Below are positions 1 through 8,060 of a stretch of DNA of 64,000 bases, piece by piece; positions within the stretch are counted from its first letter, which is position 1; every line of letters begins with the position of its first letter. The notes under the pieces were generated by a model. That model saw nothing but the letters and a program-made list of their open reading frames with translations, was not told where the DNA came from and did no database searches. The position numbers and the translations under genes were made by a program. Source of the DNA: Variovorax sp. PAMC 28711 (GTDB lineage Bacteria; Pseudomonadota; Gammaproteobacteria; Burkholderiales; Burkholderiaceae_C); the NCBI RefSeq assembly GCF_001577265.1, contig NZ_CP014517.1:3632501-3696500 (forward strand), given 5' to 3'.

Positions 1-19
1 CGCGGGCGTGACCATCACG

Positions 20-358
20 CTAGAGGTCGCGGCCGAGGCCCTGCGCACCGAGCACCGACTTCAGGCGGCGCACCTCGTGCTGCAGGTCGAGGATCAACGC
101 AGCCGCGTCCAGGCCGACGCCGAAGTCGCGCTGCAGGCGGCTCGCCTCGAGCGCGCACTGCAGGTCGGCGCTGTGAAAGCGCCATTCGGCCGGTGCCGGA
201 CGCGGCGCCGGGACGTGCACGATGCCGACCTCGACCAGCTCGACGACCCAATCGATTTCAGCGCCGACCGCGTGCGCGAGTTCGGCGGCCGCCAGCGGGC
301 GGGCGTTGCCGATCGCGGTCGAGGTGGTGGTGACAGTGGTGACGGTGTAGTGCGCCAT
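20..358 (-). CDS. cbpM: Chaperone modulator CbpM
   Basis: This 112-residue protein fits CbpM, the small MerR-like protein that binds the J-domain of CbpA and restrains its co-chaperone activity. The sequence shows an N-terminal beta-rich stretch, a helical middle with the motif EWRFHSADLQ, and a C-terminal LDLQHEVRRLKSVL helix typical of the family. The ATG at 358 was chosen over an upstream in-frame ATG because it starts 4 nt after the cbpA stop and gives the usual family length. It is the last gene of a four-gene minus-strand operon. The assignment rests on motif similarity and on the cbpA neighbour. Confidence 0.85.
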   Translation of the reverse strand: MAHYTVTTVTTTSTAIGNARPLAAAELAHAVGAEIDWVVELVEVGIVHVPAPRPAPAEWRFHSADLQCALEASRLQRDFGVGLDAAALILDLQHEVRRLKSVLGAQGLGRDL

Positions 359-362
359 GGCG

Positions 363-1340
363 TCAGGCTCCCGAGGTTCCCAGGTGGCGGCGCGGGTCGA
401 AAGAAGACGCCGCCGTCGCGAGTTGTTCATAGGCCTGCCGCACCGCGTCGCTGTCGGCCGACGGCAGCACGATGTCGATCAGCAGGTAGAGGTTGCCCGG
501 TGGCTTGCCGGGCAGGCCGCGCTCTTTCAGGCGCAGCTTCAGCCCGTTGCGCGCATTGCGCGGCACCGTCACCTCGACCACGCCGCCGCCCGGCGTGGGC
601 ACCTGCACCTGCGCACCGAGTGCGGCTTCGGTCGGGGTGATGGGCAGCGTCATGTACAGGTCGCGCTCTTCGACGCGGTACAGCTTGTGCGGCGCGATGC
701 GCACTTCGAGGTACAGGTCGCCGGCCGGCTCGCCACCGTGGCCCGGCATGCCGTGGCCGGTGAGGCGGATGAACTGGCCCGGATGCACGCCAGCCGGAAT
801 CTTCACGCTCAGCGTGCGGTTGACGAAGGTGGGCTGACCCTGCGCGTCGGTGTCCATCGCGCGCAGCGTGATCTCACGCTCGGCGCCGTTCAGCGCGTCT
901 TCGAGCGAGATCTCGATGGCGGCATGGTGGTCTTCGCCGCGCGCGCGGTGCTGGCGTCGCTCGGCACCCCGGCGTTCGGAGGCACCGAACATCGACGAGA
1001 AGAATTCGCTGAAGTCCGCCTGGTCGGCCGGTCCGCCCCCGGGGCCACGGCGAAACTCGAAGCCTTCGTCCCAGTTGGGTGGCGGCTGGAACCCGCCGCC
1101 GGCATCGGCGCTGCCGCCGCGGGCCACGCGCGCGGCGAGCGCGTCGTAGGCGGCGCGCTTTTCCTTGTCGCGCAGCACGTCGTTGGCCTCGTTGATGTCG
1201 CGCATCTTCACTTCGGCGTCGGCTTCCTTGCTGACGTCGGGATGGTATTTGCGCGCCAGCTTCCGGTAGGCCTTGCGCACCTCGTCTTCCGACGCGGTGT
1301 GCGCGAGGCCGAGGGTCTTGTAGTAGTCCTTGAAGTCCAT
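363..1340 (-). CDS. cbpA: Curved DNA-binding protein CbpA (DnaJ-class co-chaperone)
   Basis: The 325-residue product begins with a J-domain (DYYKTLGL, then the HPD tripeptide in KYHPDVSKEAD that stimulates DnaK ATPase). A Gly/Phe-rich linker (GGGFQPPPNWDEGFEF) and two C-terminal DnaJ substrate-binding beta domains follow (ISLEDALNGAE, IPAGVHPGQFIRL, GDLYLEV). No cysteine-rich zinc domain is present, which separates CbpA from DnaJ. CbpA acts in the cytoplasm as a DnaK partner and also binds curved DNA. The ATG at 1340 starts exactly at the J-domain. The cbpM gene follows after 4 nt, which is the classical pairing, and the phosphatase gene lies 20 nt upstream. Confidence 0.93.
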   Translation of the reverse strand: MDFKDYYKTLGLAHTASEDEVRKAYRKLARKYHPDVSKEADAEVKMRDINEANDVLRDKEKRAAYDALAARVARGGSADAGGGFQPPPNWDEGFEFRRGPGGGPADQADFSEFFSSMFGASERRGAERRQHRARGEDHHAAIEISLEDALNGAEREITLRAMDTDAQGQPTFVNRTLSVKIPAGVHPGQFIRLTGHGMPGHGGEPAGDLYLEVRIAPHKLYRVEERDLYMTLPITPTEAALGAQVQVPTPGGGVVEVTVPRNARNGLKLRLKERGLPGKPPGNLYLLIDIVLPSADSDAVRQAYEQLATAASSFDPRRHLGTSGA

Positions 1341-1360
1341 GGGGTCCGGTGGCGTGGTGT

Positions 1361-2005
1361 TCAGGCGATGGCGGCGCCGCCGTCCACATCCTGTGCCAGC
1401 GCGCGCACGGTCCATGTGGGGCCATTGCGCTCGAAACGCAATGGCTGGGCGTTGCCGAGCACGTCGGGGCCGATCGGCACGCCGAGCAACGCGGCCAGCA
1501 CGTAGAGCGTGCCGCCATGCGCAACGACGAGCACCGGGCCGGGCTCGGCCAGCGCGGCGTCGAGCGCGGCGCGCTTGCGTTCCACGAAGCCGGGCAGCGT
1601 CTCGCCATTGGCCGGCGCACAGGCCCAGTCTAGGTTGGCGGACGAGGTGCCGATCAGATCGCCGAAGTGGCGCTCGCGCAGGTTCTCGCGCTCCAGCGGC
1701 ACCAGCTTGAGCGCGGCGCCCACGGCCTTGGCGGTGGTGAGCGCACGGTGCGCGTCGCTCGCCACCAGCGTGCGGATCGGCTCGCCGGCCAGCAGCGTGG
1801 CGGCCCGCGCAGCCTGTTGCAAGCCAAGTTCGCTCAGAGGCTCGTCGACGCCCTGGAAGATGCGCAGGGCGTTGCCGCCAGTCTGGCCGTGGCGCAGGAA
1901 GTAGAAGTGGTCGCAGGCCGGCGAGAGCGGCGCCGCCGACGCGAGGCGGACCAGCTCGTCGAAGCCGGCCGGGTGCTGGACGGTGAAATGGGGTGCAGCG
2001 CTCAT
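1361..2005 (-). CDS. Histidine phosphatase (phosphoglycerate mutase-like) family protein
   Basis: This 214-residue protein belongs to the histidine phosphatase superfamily. The phospho-acceptor RHG motif is visible as FLRHGQTGGN near residue 36, and the second catalytic His lies in VVAHGGTLYVL. Members remove phosphate from small metabolites or phosphoproteins, and the substrate here cannot be inferred. The ATG at 2005 is only 5 nt from the stop of the upstream acylase gene, and cbpA follows 20 nt downstream, so the genes are probably cotranscribed. About 25 residues precede the catalytic core, slightly more than in minimal family members. Confidence 0.85.
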   Translation of the reverse strand: MSAAPHFTVQHPAGFDELVRLASAAPLSPACDHFYFLRHGQTGGNALRIFQGVDEPLSELGLQQAARAATLLAGEPIRTLVASDAHRALTTAKAVGAALKLVPLERENLRERHFGDLIGTSSANLDWACAPANGETLPGFVERKRAALDAALAEPGPVLVVAHGGTLYVLAALLGVPIGPDVLGNAQPLRFERNGPTWTVRALAQDVDGGAAIA

Positions 2006-2010
2006 GGTGT

Positions 2011-4407
2011 TCAGTAGGCCAGTTGGACCGGTTTGCCTTCGCGCTGGGCTTGCACGTCGGCGGGGTGGAAGGGCAGTGGGTGCCACTGCTTGGCCGCGAA
2101 CAGCGGCAGCTGATCGTAGGCGCGCGGCGAGGCGAGGTCGCTGCTCTGGCCGTACGTCAGCAAGCCCTCTGCGACCGGGCCGCGCGCATCGAAAGTCACG
2201 ACCTGCATGTAACTGCTGCCGTAGTTGATGGCGTAGCCCTTCGGGTCGATGAGCGACTGGCCCTGCGATTCGAGCTTGTTGAGCACGCCCTCGAATTCGT
2301 CGCCGCCGTGCAGCGGTATTTTCTGGCCGCGCACCAGGCGCGATTGCGGCACGCCGAGTTCGACGTCGGCCGCGAAACCGGCCACCCGCAGCGTGCCGAC
2401 GGCTTCGCCGAGCGCCTTGAACACCGCATCGCGCGTCGCCGGCGTCGCCATGTCGAGGCCGGCCGGCGTGGTCACGGGCTGCGCCGGATCGAACGGCACG
2501 CGCCACACCTTCGGCACGTCCTTGGTCTTGCGCCAGAACTCGCGGAACAGCGGCGCGCCCTTCGATGCGCTGTTGCTCGTGCGGTCCCAGGCCGACAGCA
2601 TGCGGCAGCCAACTTGCTGGTCGGGCGTGAGCGCGGTGGCGCTTGCGGCGCAGGCAGCCTGCAGGTCGTCCATCACCAGCATGCCGGCCAGGTTCTTGTC
2701 GCGGAAGATCACGCTCTGCACCTCGGCTGCGCCCATGCGGTTGCCCGGCAGGCCGTCGGTGCCGGCGAGCCGGCCACGAATTTCCAGGATGGCGCTGCGC
2801 GTGCGCAGGCGCTGCGGCGTGCCGATGAAGCCGACCAGCGGCGACACGCCCGGCATCGGCTGCGTTTCAGGGTTGCTGAGCCAGAAGCTGTCGTTGCTGT
2901 TCTGCACGTAGTCGGGCGTGATGACGACCGGCATGCGCGCGGCCGGGATCAAGCCCGGTTGCGCGGCGGCGGCATCGCGGTTCCAGGCGCACACGCTGCG
3001 CGAGCCGTCGAGCACCGGCAGGCCCGCGGCATTGAGCAGCGCGGCGGCTTGCGGCGTCGGGGTGCAGCTTTGCAGCATGGCGGCGGACACGTCGGGCACG
3101 GCCGACAGGTCGGCGTACATCGCGTTGCCGTCGCGGTCGGCCGCGAGGGTGTTGATCCACGGCATGCCCTGGTTGCCCATCGCGGCGCGCAATTCGGCGA
3201 CGTTGCGGGCCTGGCCCATGCGCATCCAGCTGTCGGCGCTTCGCACGTTCATCGTGTTCGCGTCGCGCAGGGCATAGGCGCGCTGCGCAGTCCAGCCGAG
3301 GCCGGCGCGCGGCAGCGAGACGACAGGGCCCCAGTCGGTCGCATAGAAGGTGTGCTGTGGCGGTGTGGCGCTGCCCGCGACGGCCGGCAGGGTGATGGTG
3401 CGGACCGCCATGCGCTTGGGCTGGCCGTCGACCCAGTACACGGTCGGATCGTTCGGGTCGATCTTCAGTTCGTACAGCGTGAAGCGCTTGCCGGTCGACA
3501 CGGTGTGCGTCCACGCCACGTCCTTGTTGAAGCCGATCGACACCACCGGACTCAGGCCGCCGGTGGCGCCCATCACGTCGAGTTGGCCGGGAATCGTCTG
3601 GTGCAGTTGCCAGAAGCGGTTGGTGCCGGTCCACGGAAAGTGCGGGTTGCCGAGCAGCACGCCCCTGCCGTCGGGCGTCGCATTGCGGCCGAAGGCCCAG
3701 CCGTTGGAGCCGAACTCGCCGCCTTCGGGGTTGGCATTGAAGCTGTAGCGCGCGATCTCGGCGGCGGCTTGCTGCAGGTCGACCGGTGCCGCGGTGGTCT
3801 TGGTGACGGGTGGCGTGGCGGCGAGCACCGCACCGGCCAGCGCGCCGAGACCGCCCTGGATCATCGATTGCTCGGTGGCGCGCGACAGGTCGGCCAGCGT
3901 CATCGGGCGCACCCAAGGCTTGCCGCGGCAGGCTTCGGGCAGGCCGCCCGGGCCGGCGTCCTGCAGGAAGCGGTTGTAGCCCGCGACGTAGCCGCGCAGC
4001 GCCTGCTGCACCTGCGGCGACGTGGTGGTGGCGGCTTGCGCGAGCGCCGCATCGTTCATGTGATAACGGATGAACAGGTCGATCTGCGCGTTCGGCAGCT
4101 TTCCCAGACCGAAGTCGCCGGGCGTTTGCGCACCGAAAAACTGCGAACGTTCGCCGCGCAGCGTGACGAGATGCTCGGCCGTTTGGCACACGTTGTCTTG
4201 CGCGTGCGCGTAGGCCGTGCCGTAGGCGATGCCTTCCCAATCGGGCGCGGTGATGTGCGGAATGCCGAATGTGGTGCGCTCGATGGTGACGGCGCGGCCG
4301 GTCGGTGGTGGTGCGCTCGCGCAACCCGCGATCAGCGCGCCGAGTGCGAGCGAGGTTGCGGCCCGCGGAAAGCGGGAGGAGCGTGTGGAAGTTGTCTCGG
4401 GTGTCAT
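2011..4407 (-). CDS. Penicillin acylase family lipoprotein (Ntn hydrolase; possible AHL or amide acylase)
   Basis: The 798-residue product is a penicillin acylase-type N-terminal nucleophile hydrolase, which hydrolyses amide bonds of acylated amines such as beta-lactams or acyl-homoserine lactones after self-cleavage. The N-terminus is a lipoprotein signal with lipobox LIAGC (Cys29), which suggests envelope anchoring. The small chain contains the family motif TTFGIPHITA. The predicted cleavage site and catalytic Ser234 lie in GSNGW, followed by the large-chain motif GRGVLLGNPHFPW. The ATG at 4407 places the signal peptide correctly; a longer frame starting at 4500 has no signal. It is the first gene of the operon ending with cbpM. 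The substrate is not determinable from sequence. Confidence 0.88.
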   Translation of the reverse strand: MTPETTSTRSSRFPRAATSLALGALIAGCASAPPPTGRAVTIERTTFGIPHITAPDWEGIAYGTAYAHAQDNVCQTAEHLVTLRGERSQFFGAQTPGDFGLGKLPNAQIDLFIRYHMNDAALAQAATTTSPQVQQALRGYVAGYNRFLQDAGPGGLPEACRGKPWVRPMTLADLSRATEQSMIQGGLGALAGAVLAATPPVTKTTAAPVDLQQAAAEIARYSFNANPEGGEFGSNGWAFGRNATPDGRGVLLGNPHFPWTGTNRFWQLHQTIPGQLDVMGATGGLSPVVSIGFNKDVAWTHTVSTGKRFTLYELKIDPNDPTVYWVDGQPKRMAVRTITLPAVAGSATPPQHTFYATDWGPVVSLPRAGLGWTAQRAYALRDANTMNVRSADSWMRMGQARNVAELRAAMGNQGMPWINTLAADRDGNAMYADLSAVPDVSAAMLQSCTPTPQAAALLNAAGLPVLDGSRSVCAWNRDAAAAQPGLIPAARMPVVITPDYVQNSNDSFWLSNPETQPMPGVSPLVGFIGTPQRLRTRSAILEIRGRLAGTDGLPGNRMGAAEVQSVIFRDKNLAGMLVMDDLQAACAASATALTPDQQVGCRMLSAWDRTSNSASKGAPLFREFWRKTKDVPKVWRVPFDPAQPVTTPAGLDMATPATRDAVFKALGEAVGTLRVAGFAADVELGVPQSRLVRGQKIPLHGGDEFEGVLNKLESQGQSLIDPKGYAINYGSSYMQVVTFDARGPVAEGLLTYGQSSDLASPRAYDQLPLFAAKQWHPLPFHPADVQAQREGKPVQLAY

Positions 4408-4528
4408 GGATGTTCTTTTGCTTGGGGCCATCGGCGGGACGTCGGGCCTGCTCCGCAGTGTCGCGCGACTGGGCGACTCTGCGTGTCGCGGTGGTAGCAT
4501 TTTTTTTCAGACCACTTCAAGGACACAG

Positions 4529-5968
4529 ATGTTGCACCCCTCGCCGGTCGACTGGCCTGCCAGCGCGCTCAGCCGAGCCATCCACGCCAGGGCGTTGTCC
4601 TGCCGCGAGGTGATGAGTGCCTTCCTGGCGCAGATCGACCGACTCAATCCGACCCACAACGCCATCGTGAGCCGGGTCGACCCCGACCAGCTGCTCACGC
4701 AGGCCGACCAGCGGGACCGTCAGCTCGACGCCGGCCACAGCCTGGGCTGGATGCACGGCTTTCCGATGGCGATCAAGGACTTGAGCCCCACGGCCGGCAT
4801 CCTGACAACCTTCGGCTCGCCGCTGCTCGCGCGCAACGTGCCGCAGGCCGACAGCATCCTGGTCGAGCGCATGAAGGCGGCGGGCGGCATCGTGATCGGC
4901 AAGACGAACACGCCCGAATTCGGTCTCGGCTCCCATACCTACAACCCCGTGTTCGGAGCCACGCGCAACGCCTGGGATCCGGCGTTGAGCGCCGGCGGCT
5001 CGAGCGGCGGCGCGGCCGTGGCGCTGGCACTGCGCATGCTGCCGGTGGCGGACGGCAGCGACATGATGGGATCGCTGCGCAATCCGGCGGGCTTCAACCA
5101 TGTGTTCGGTCTGCGGCCCAGCCAGGGGCTGGTGCCGCACGGCCCGCTCGACGAACAGTTCGTGAGCCAACTCGGCACCGAAGGACCGATGGCGCGCAAC
5201 GTCGACGACCTGGCGCAACTGCTCGCCGTGCAGGCCGGGCGCGATTCGCGTGCGCCGCTGTCGGTCGCAGGCCGGTGGCCGGGGGAGACCATGGACTTGG
5301 CGCGCAACACCGGTGCGCTGCGCATCGGCTGGCTGGGCGATCTCGAGGGCTATCTGGCGATCGAGCCGGGCATCCTGTCGGTGTGCGAATCGGCGCTCGG
5401 ACGCTTTGCGGGTGATGGCTGCGACGTCGAATCCATCGCGTTCGGCTACGACCCGGTGCGCGCCTGGAACACCTGGATCACGCTGCGCGCCTGGATGGTC
5501 GCAGGCAAGCTGTCGGCGTTTTCCACGGGCGACGCCCAGCGCAGCCAGATCAAGCCTGAGGCGTTGTGGGAAATTGCGCAAGGCGAGGGCCTGCTCGCCG
5601 CGCGCGTGTTCGCTGCGTGTGCCGAACGCACGGCGCTCTACCAGCACATGCGGCGCTTGCTGGAGCGCTATGACGTGCTGGCGCTGCCGGTCGCACAGGT
5701 CTGGCCGTTTCCGGTCGAACAGCATTGGCCGCGCGAGGTGGCCGGCCGCGCCATGGACACGTACCACCGCTGGATGGAGGTCGTGATCTACGCGACCCTG
5801 GCCGGGCTGCCTGCGATCAGCGTACCGGCCGGCTTCGGCGCCAACGGCCTGCCGATGGGCCTGCAGCTGATCGGAAGGCCCCAGGCCGATCTGGCGTTGC
5901 TGCGCATCGCGCATCGCTACGAACGGCTCGCGAGCGACCTGTTGAGCCGGAAGCCGGCAAACGTCTGA
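4529..5968 (+). CDS. Amidase signature family amidase
   Basis: The 479-residue protein has the amidase-signature fold and should hydrolyse a carboxamide to the acid plus ammonia or an amine. The Ser-cisSer-Lys triad is visible as Lys in AIKDL, cis-Ser in GGSSGGAAVA and the nucleophile Ser in GSLRNPAGF. The segment before the nucleophile reads GSDMM rather than the commoner GSDTG. The ATG at 4529 is preceded by an AAGGA ribosome site in cttcaaggacacag. It is divergent from the acylase operon and stands alone. The exact amide substrate is unknown. Confidence 0.88.
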   Translation: MLHPSPVDWPASALSRAIHARALSCREVMSAFLAQIDRLNPTHNAIVSRVDPDQLLTQADQRDRQLDAGHSLGWMHGFPMAIKDLSPTAGILTTFGSPLLARNVPQADSILVERMKAAGGIVIGKTNTPEFGLGSHTYNPVFGATRNAWDPALSAGGSSGGAAVALALRMLPVADGSDMMGSLRNPAGFNHVFGLRPSQGLVPHGPLDEQFVSQLGTEGPMARNVDDLAQLLAVQAGRDSRAPLSVAGRWPGETMDLARNTGALRIGWLGDLEGYLAIEPGILSVCESALGRFAGDGCDVESIAFGYDPVRAWNTWITLRAWMVAGKLSAFSTGDAQRSQIKPEALWEIAQGEGLLAARVFAACAERTALYQHMRRLLERYDVLALPVAQVWPFPVEQHWPREVAGRAMDTYHRWMEVVIYATLAGLPAISVPAGFGANGLPMGLQLIGRPQADLALLRIAHRYERLASDLLSRKPANV

Positions 5969-5977
5969 GCCCGTTGC

Positions 5978-6595
5978 TCAGAGCTTTGGGATGTGCAGGG
6001 TCTTGCTGATCATCAGCGTGCCCGAGAGCGCGAACAAGAGCGAGAACGGGTGCAGCAACCAGGGCCCGATGGTCCAGACACCGCCCCAGAGCGTGTCGCC
6101 AATGTGGCCCTGCCAGGCGGCCAGCGCGAGCAGGCCCACAAGCACGACGCTCGTCGGGATGGGGGTGCCTTCGAAATACTTGACCTTGTCGGCCCCCTCT
6201 GAGAGCGACTCGGCCGTGACGTTGTAGCGCGCCAGCCGGCTCACGCCGCAGCACACGAAATAGATGAGCAGCAGGGCGTCCCACCCCCCGCTGGCGCCGG
6301 CCGCGAAAGCCAGCGAAGCGGGCGCCACGCCGAAGGAGATCACATCGGCCAGCGAATCGAGTTCTCGGCCGAGCGCCGAATGCGTTTGCCGCCAGCGTGC
6401 GATGCGGCCGTCGAACACGTCGAAGATGAACGCGGCCGGCGCCAGCGCGGCGGCCCAGTAGAAGAGGTGCAAGTCGGCGCTCGCCATGTACGCCATGGCG
6501 AGGAACACGCCACCCACGCCGCAGGCTGCGTTGCCGAGCGTGAACGCATCGGCAAGGTGGAACTCGCGAATCATCGAAAAGTGCTTCTTGACCAT
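5978..6595 (-). CDS. pssA: CDP-alcohol phosphatidyltransferase, phosphatidylserine synthase-like
   Basis: This 205-residue integral membrane enzyme carries the CDP-alcohol phosphatidyltransferase signature DG-x2-AR-x8-G-x3-D-x3-D, seen in FDVFDGRIARW and RELDSLADVISFG. Type II phosphatidylserine synthases of this kind condense CDP-diacylglycerol with serine. The N-terminal sequence FHLADAFTLGNAACG is typical of PssA rather than PgsA. About six hydrophobic helices are visible. The start at 6595 was chosen because it gives a short basic N-terminus; Met at 6574 is an alternative. Its stop lies 9 nt from the convergent amidase stop. The substrate assignment is by family resemblance. Confidence 0.8.
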   Translation of the reverse strand: MVKKHFSMIREFHLADAFTLGNAACGVGGVFLAMAYMASADLHLFYWAAALAPAAFIFDVFDGRIARWRQTHSALGRELDSLADVISFGVAPASLAFAAGASGGWDALLLIYFVCCGVSRLARYNVTAESLSEGADKVKYFEGTPIPTSVVLVGLLALAAWQGHIGDTLWGGVWTIGPWLLHPFSLLFALSGTLMISKTLHIPKL

Positions 6596-6605
6596 GCGTT
6601 TGACC

Positions 6606-8060
6606 TTAGCGCAAAGCGCCTGCGGGTGGTGTAGTCGGTGTCTGATGCAGCGAGATCGCTTCTTGCAGCGGCGGTGCGAGATTCGCGACGAAGGCCTCGC
6701 GCCCGGCCGGCGCATGCCAGCGCAAGCGCGTGCCCGTCTCCCAATCGGGATGGCTTCGCGCGGCCTGCGCGCCGCGAATGGCACGCGCGATGGCGCGCGT
6801 CGACGTGTCGCCCGAGGGGGGCGCGCCCTCGTCCGTCACCGTCGCGATGCGTCCGGTGGCGGCATGCCCGCGTTGGGCCAGCGCCTGCACCAGCCGAACC
6901 TGCCAGGCCACCAGAACGAACAGCACGCCGTCTTCCACCGTGAGCTCCTGCACGTCGCGCAGCTTGTTGACCAGCTTGCGGCCGAACGGGCCCCAGCCCT
7001 GGGACACGGCACCGCCGATCGCGCCACCGAGTGCCGCACCGGCACCGAGCGACAAGCCGGCCAGTGCGAGGTCGGCGACGACGCCCACCGCCGCACCGAC
7101 CGCGACACCCTTGCCGAGCAGCACGCCGGCCTCTTTCATCGCCTCGGGCTGGAAGAAATCCATCGTCCACCGGCCTTCGATGGCGCGCAGCGGCGCCTCG
7201 TCGGCATCGCCCTCGCGAAAACCGTAGAGCGCGAGCAGGTCGTCGGTGCATCGCTGTGCTTTGTCGAACACTGCCTTTTGAAGTGCGGCCGTCAGAGTCT
7301 GGCGTCGTGCGGCGTCCGCGAATTGTTCCGCCGACGCGGGCCGGCGGAGCGCCGCTGCGTCGACCAGCAGATCGGCGATGCGCGTCGCCGCTGCCTGACG
7401 TCGCCGATCGACTTCTCCTTCGAGAAAGTCCATCACCCGGCTGAAGTGTTCGCGCCGGTCGCGCAGCAGGGTGGCCAGGTCGCGATAGAGCTCGCGCTCG
7501 GCGCCGACGAAAGGTGCGGCGGCGTCGAAGCGCACCACCACGTGCAGGCCATAGGCCGATAACAATTCGCGCCAGGCCGGTTCGCGGCTCGCGCCGTCGC
7601 GCACGAAATTGAGCACCGGCAACACGGGCCGTGCGCAGGAATTCAACAGTTCGATTTCTGCCCGGAACTTGGGCAGCACCGGTTCGCGCGCGTCGATGAC
7701 GAGAAAAGCCGCATCTGCTTCGAGCAGGGCGCGCAGCACCTTGGCCTCCTGCTCGAACACGCCGTGCGCTTCGGGGCTTTGCAGGAACTGGCGGATGCGG
7801 TCGGGCGGGGTCAGCGCCGGGTCGAAGGCGTCGAAGTGCTGGCGCAACGTGACCGCGTCTTCGAGCCCGGGTGTGTCGACGAAGCGCACGGCGGCACGGC
7901 CATTGACCTGCAGGTCGACCGCTTCCGTATGGCGCGTGGTGCCGGGTCGGTCGGACACCTCGCCGAAGTCGACGCGGCGCGTGAGCGTGCGCAGCAACGA
8001 GGTCTTGCCCGCATTGGTATGGCCGACCACGGCGATGCGAACCGGCAGGTCGGCGCTCAT
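6606..8060 (-). CDS. GTPase / DUF3482 domain-containing protein
   Basis: The 484-residue protein starts with an Era/TrmE-like GTPase domain: Walker A in GHTNAGKTSLLRTL near residue 12, switch-region PGTTRHTEAV, and G3 as VDTPGLED. The C-terminal half matches the DUF3482 extension, with a helical region and a glycine/alanine-rich membrane-interacting hairpin (VGAAVGVVADLALAGLSLG). Its biochemical role is unknown; it is presumably a membrane-associated GTP switch. It overlaps the upstream DUF2868 gene by 4 nt (ATGA), so the two are translationally coupled, and the same pair recurs in proteobacteria. The ATG at 8060 begins just before the G1 motif. Confidence 0.85.
   Translation of the reverse strand: MSADLPVRIAVVGHTNAGKTSLLRTLTRRVDFGEVSDRPGTTRHTEAVDLQVNGRAAVRFVDTPGLEDAVTLRQHFDAFDPALTPPDRIRQFLQSPEAHGVFEQEAKVLRALLEADAAFLVIDAREPVLPKFRAEIELLNSCARPVLPVLNFVRDGASREPAWRELLSAYGLHVVVRFDAAAPFVGAERELYRDLATLLRDRREHFSRVMDFLEGEVDRRRQAAATRIADLLVDAAALRRPASAEQFADAARRQTLTAALQKAVFDKAQRCTDDLLALYGFREGDADEAPLRAIEGRWTMDFFQPEAMKEAGVLLGKGVAVGAAVGVVADLALAGLSLGAGAALGGAIGGAVSQGWGPFGRKLVNKLRDVQELTVEDGVLFVLVAWQVRLVQALAQRGHAATGRIATVTDEGAPPSGDTSTRAIARAIRGAQAARSHPDWETGTRLRWHAPAGREAFVANLAPPLQEAISLHQTPTTPPAGALR

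Noticed and set aside
1993..4497. Long plus-strand open frame (834 codons) antisense to the acylase gene
   Set aside because: It is Arg/His/Gly-rich with no domain features, a typical shadow frame in high-GC DNA opposite a well-recognised enzyme.
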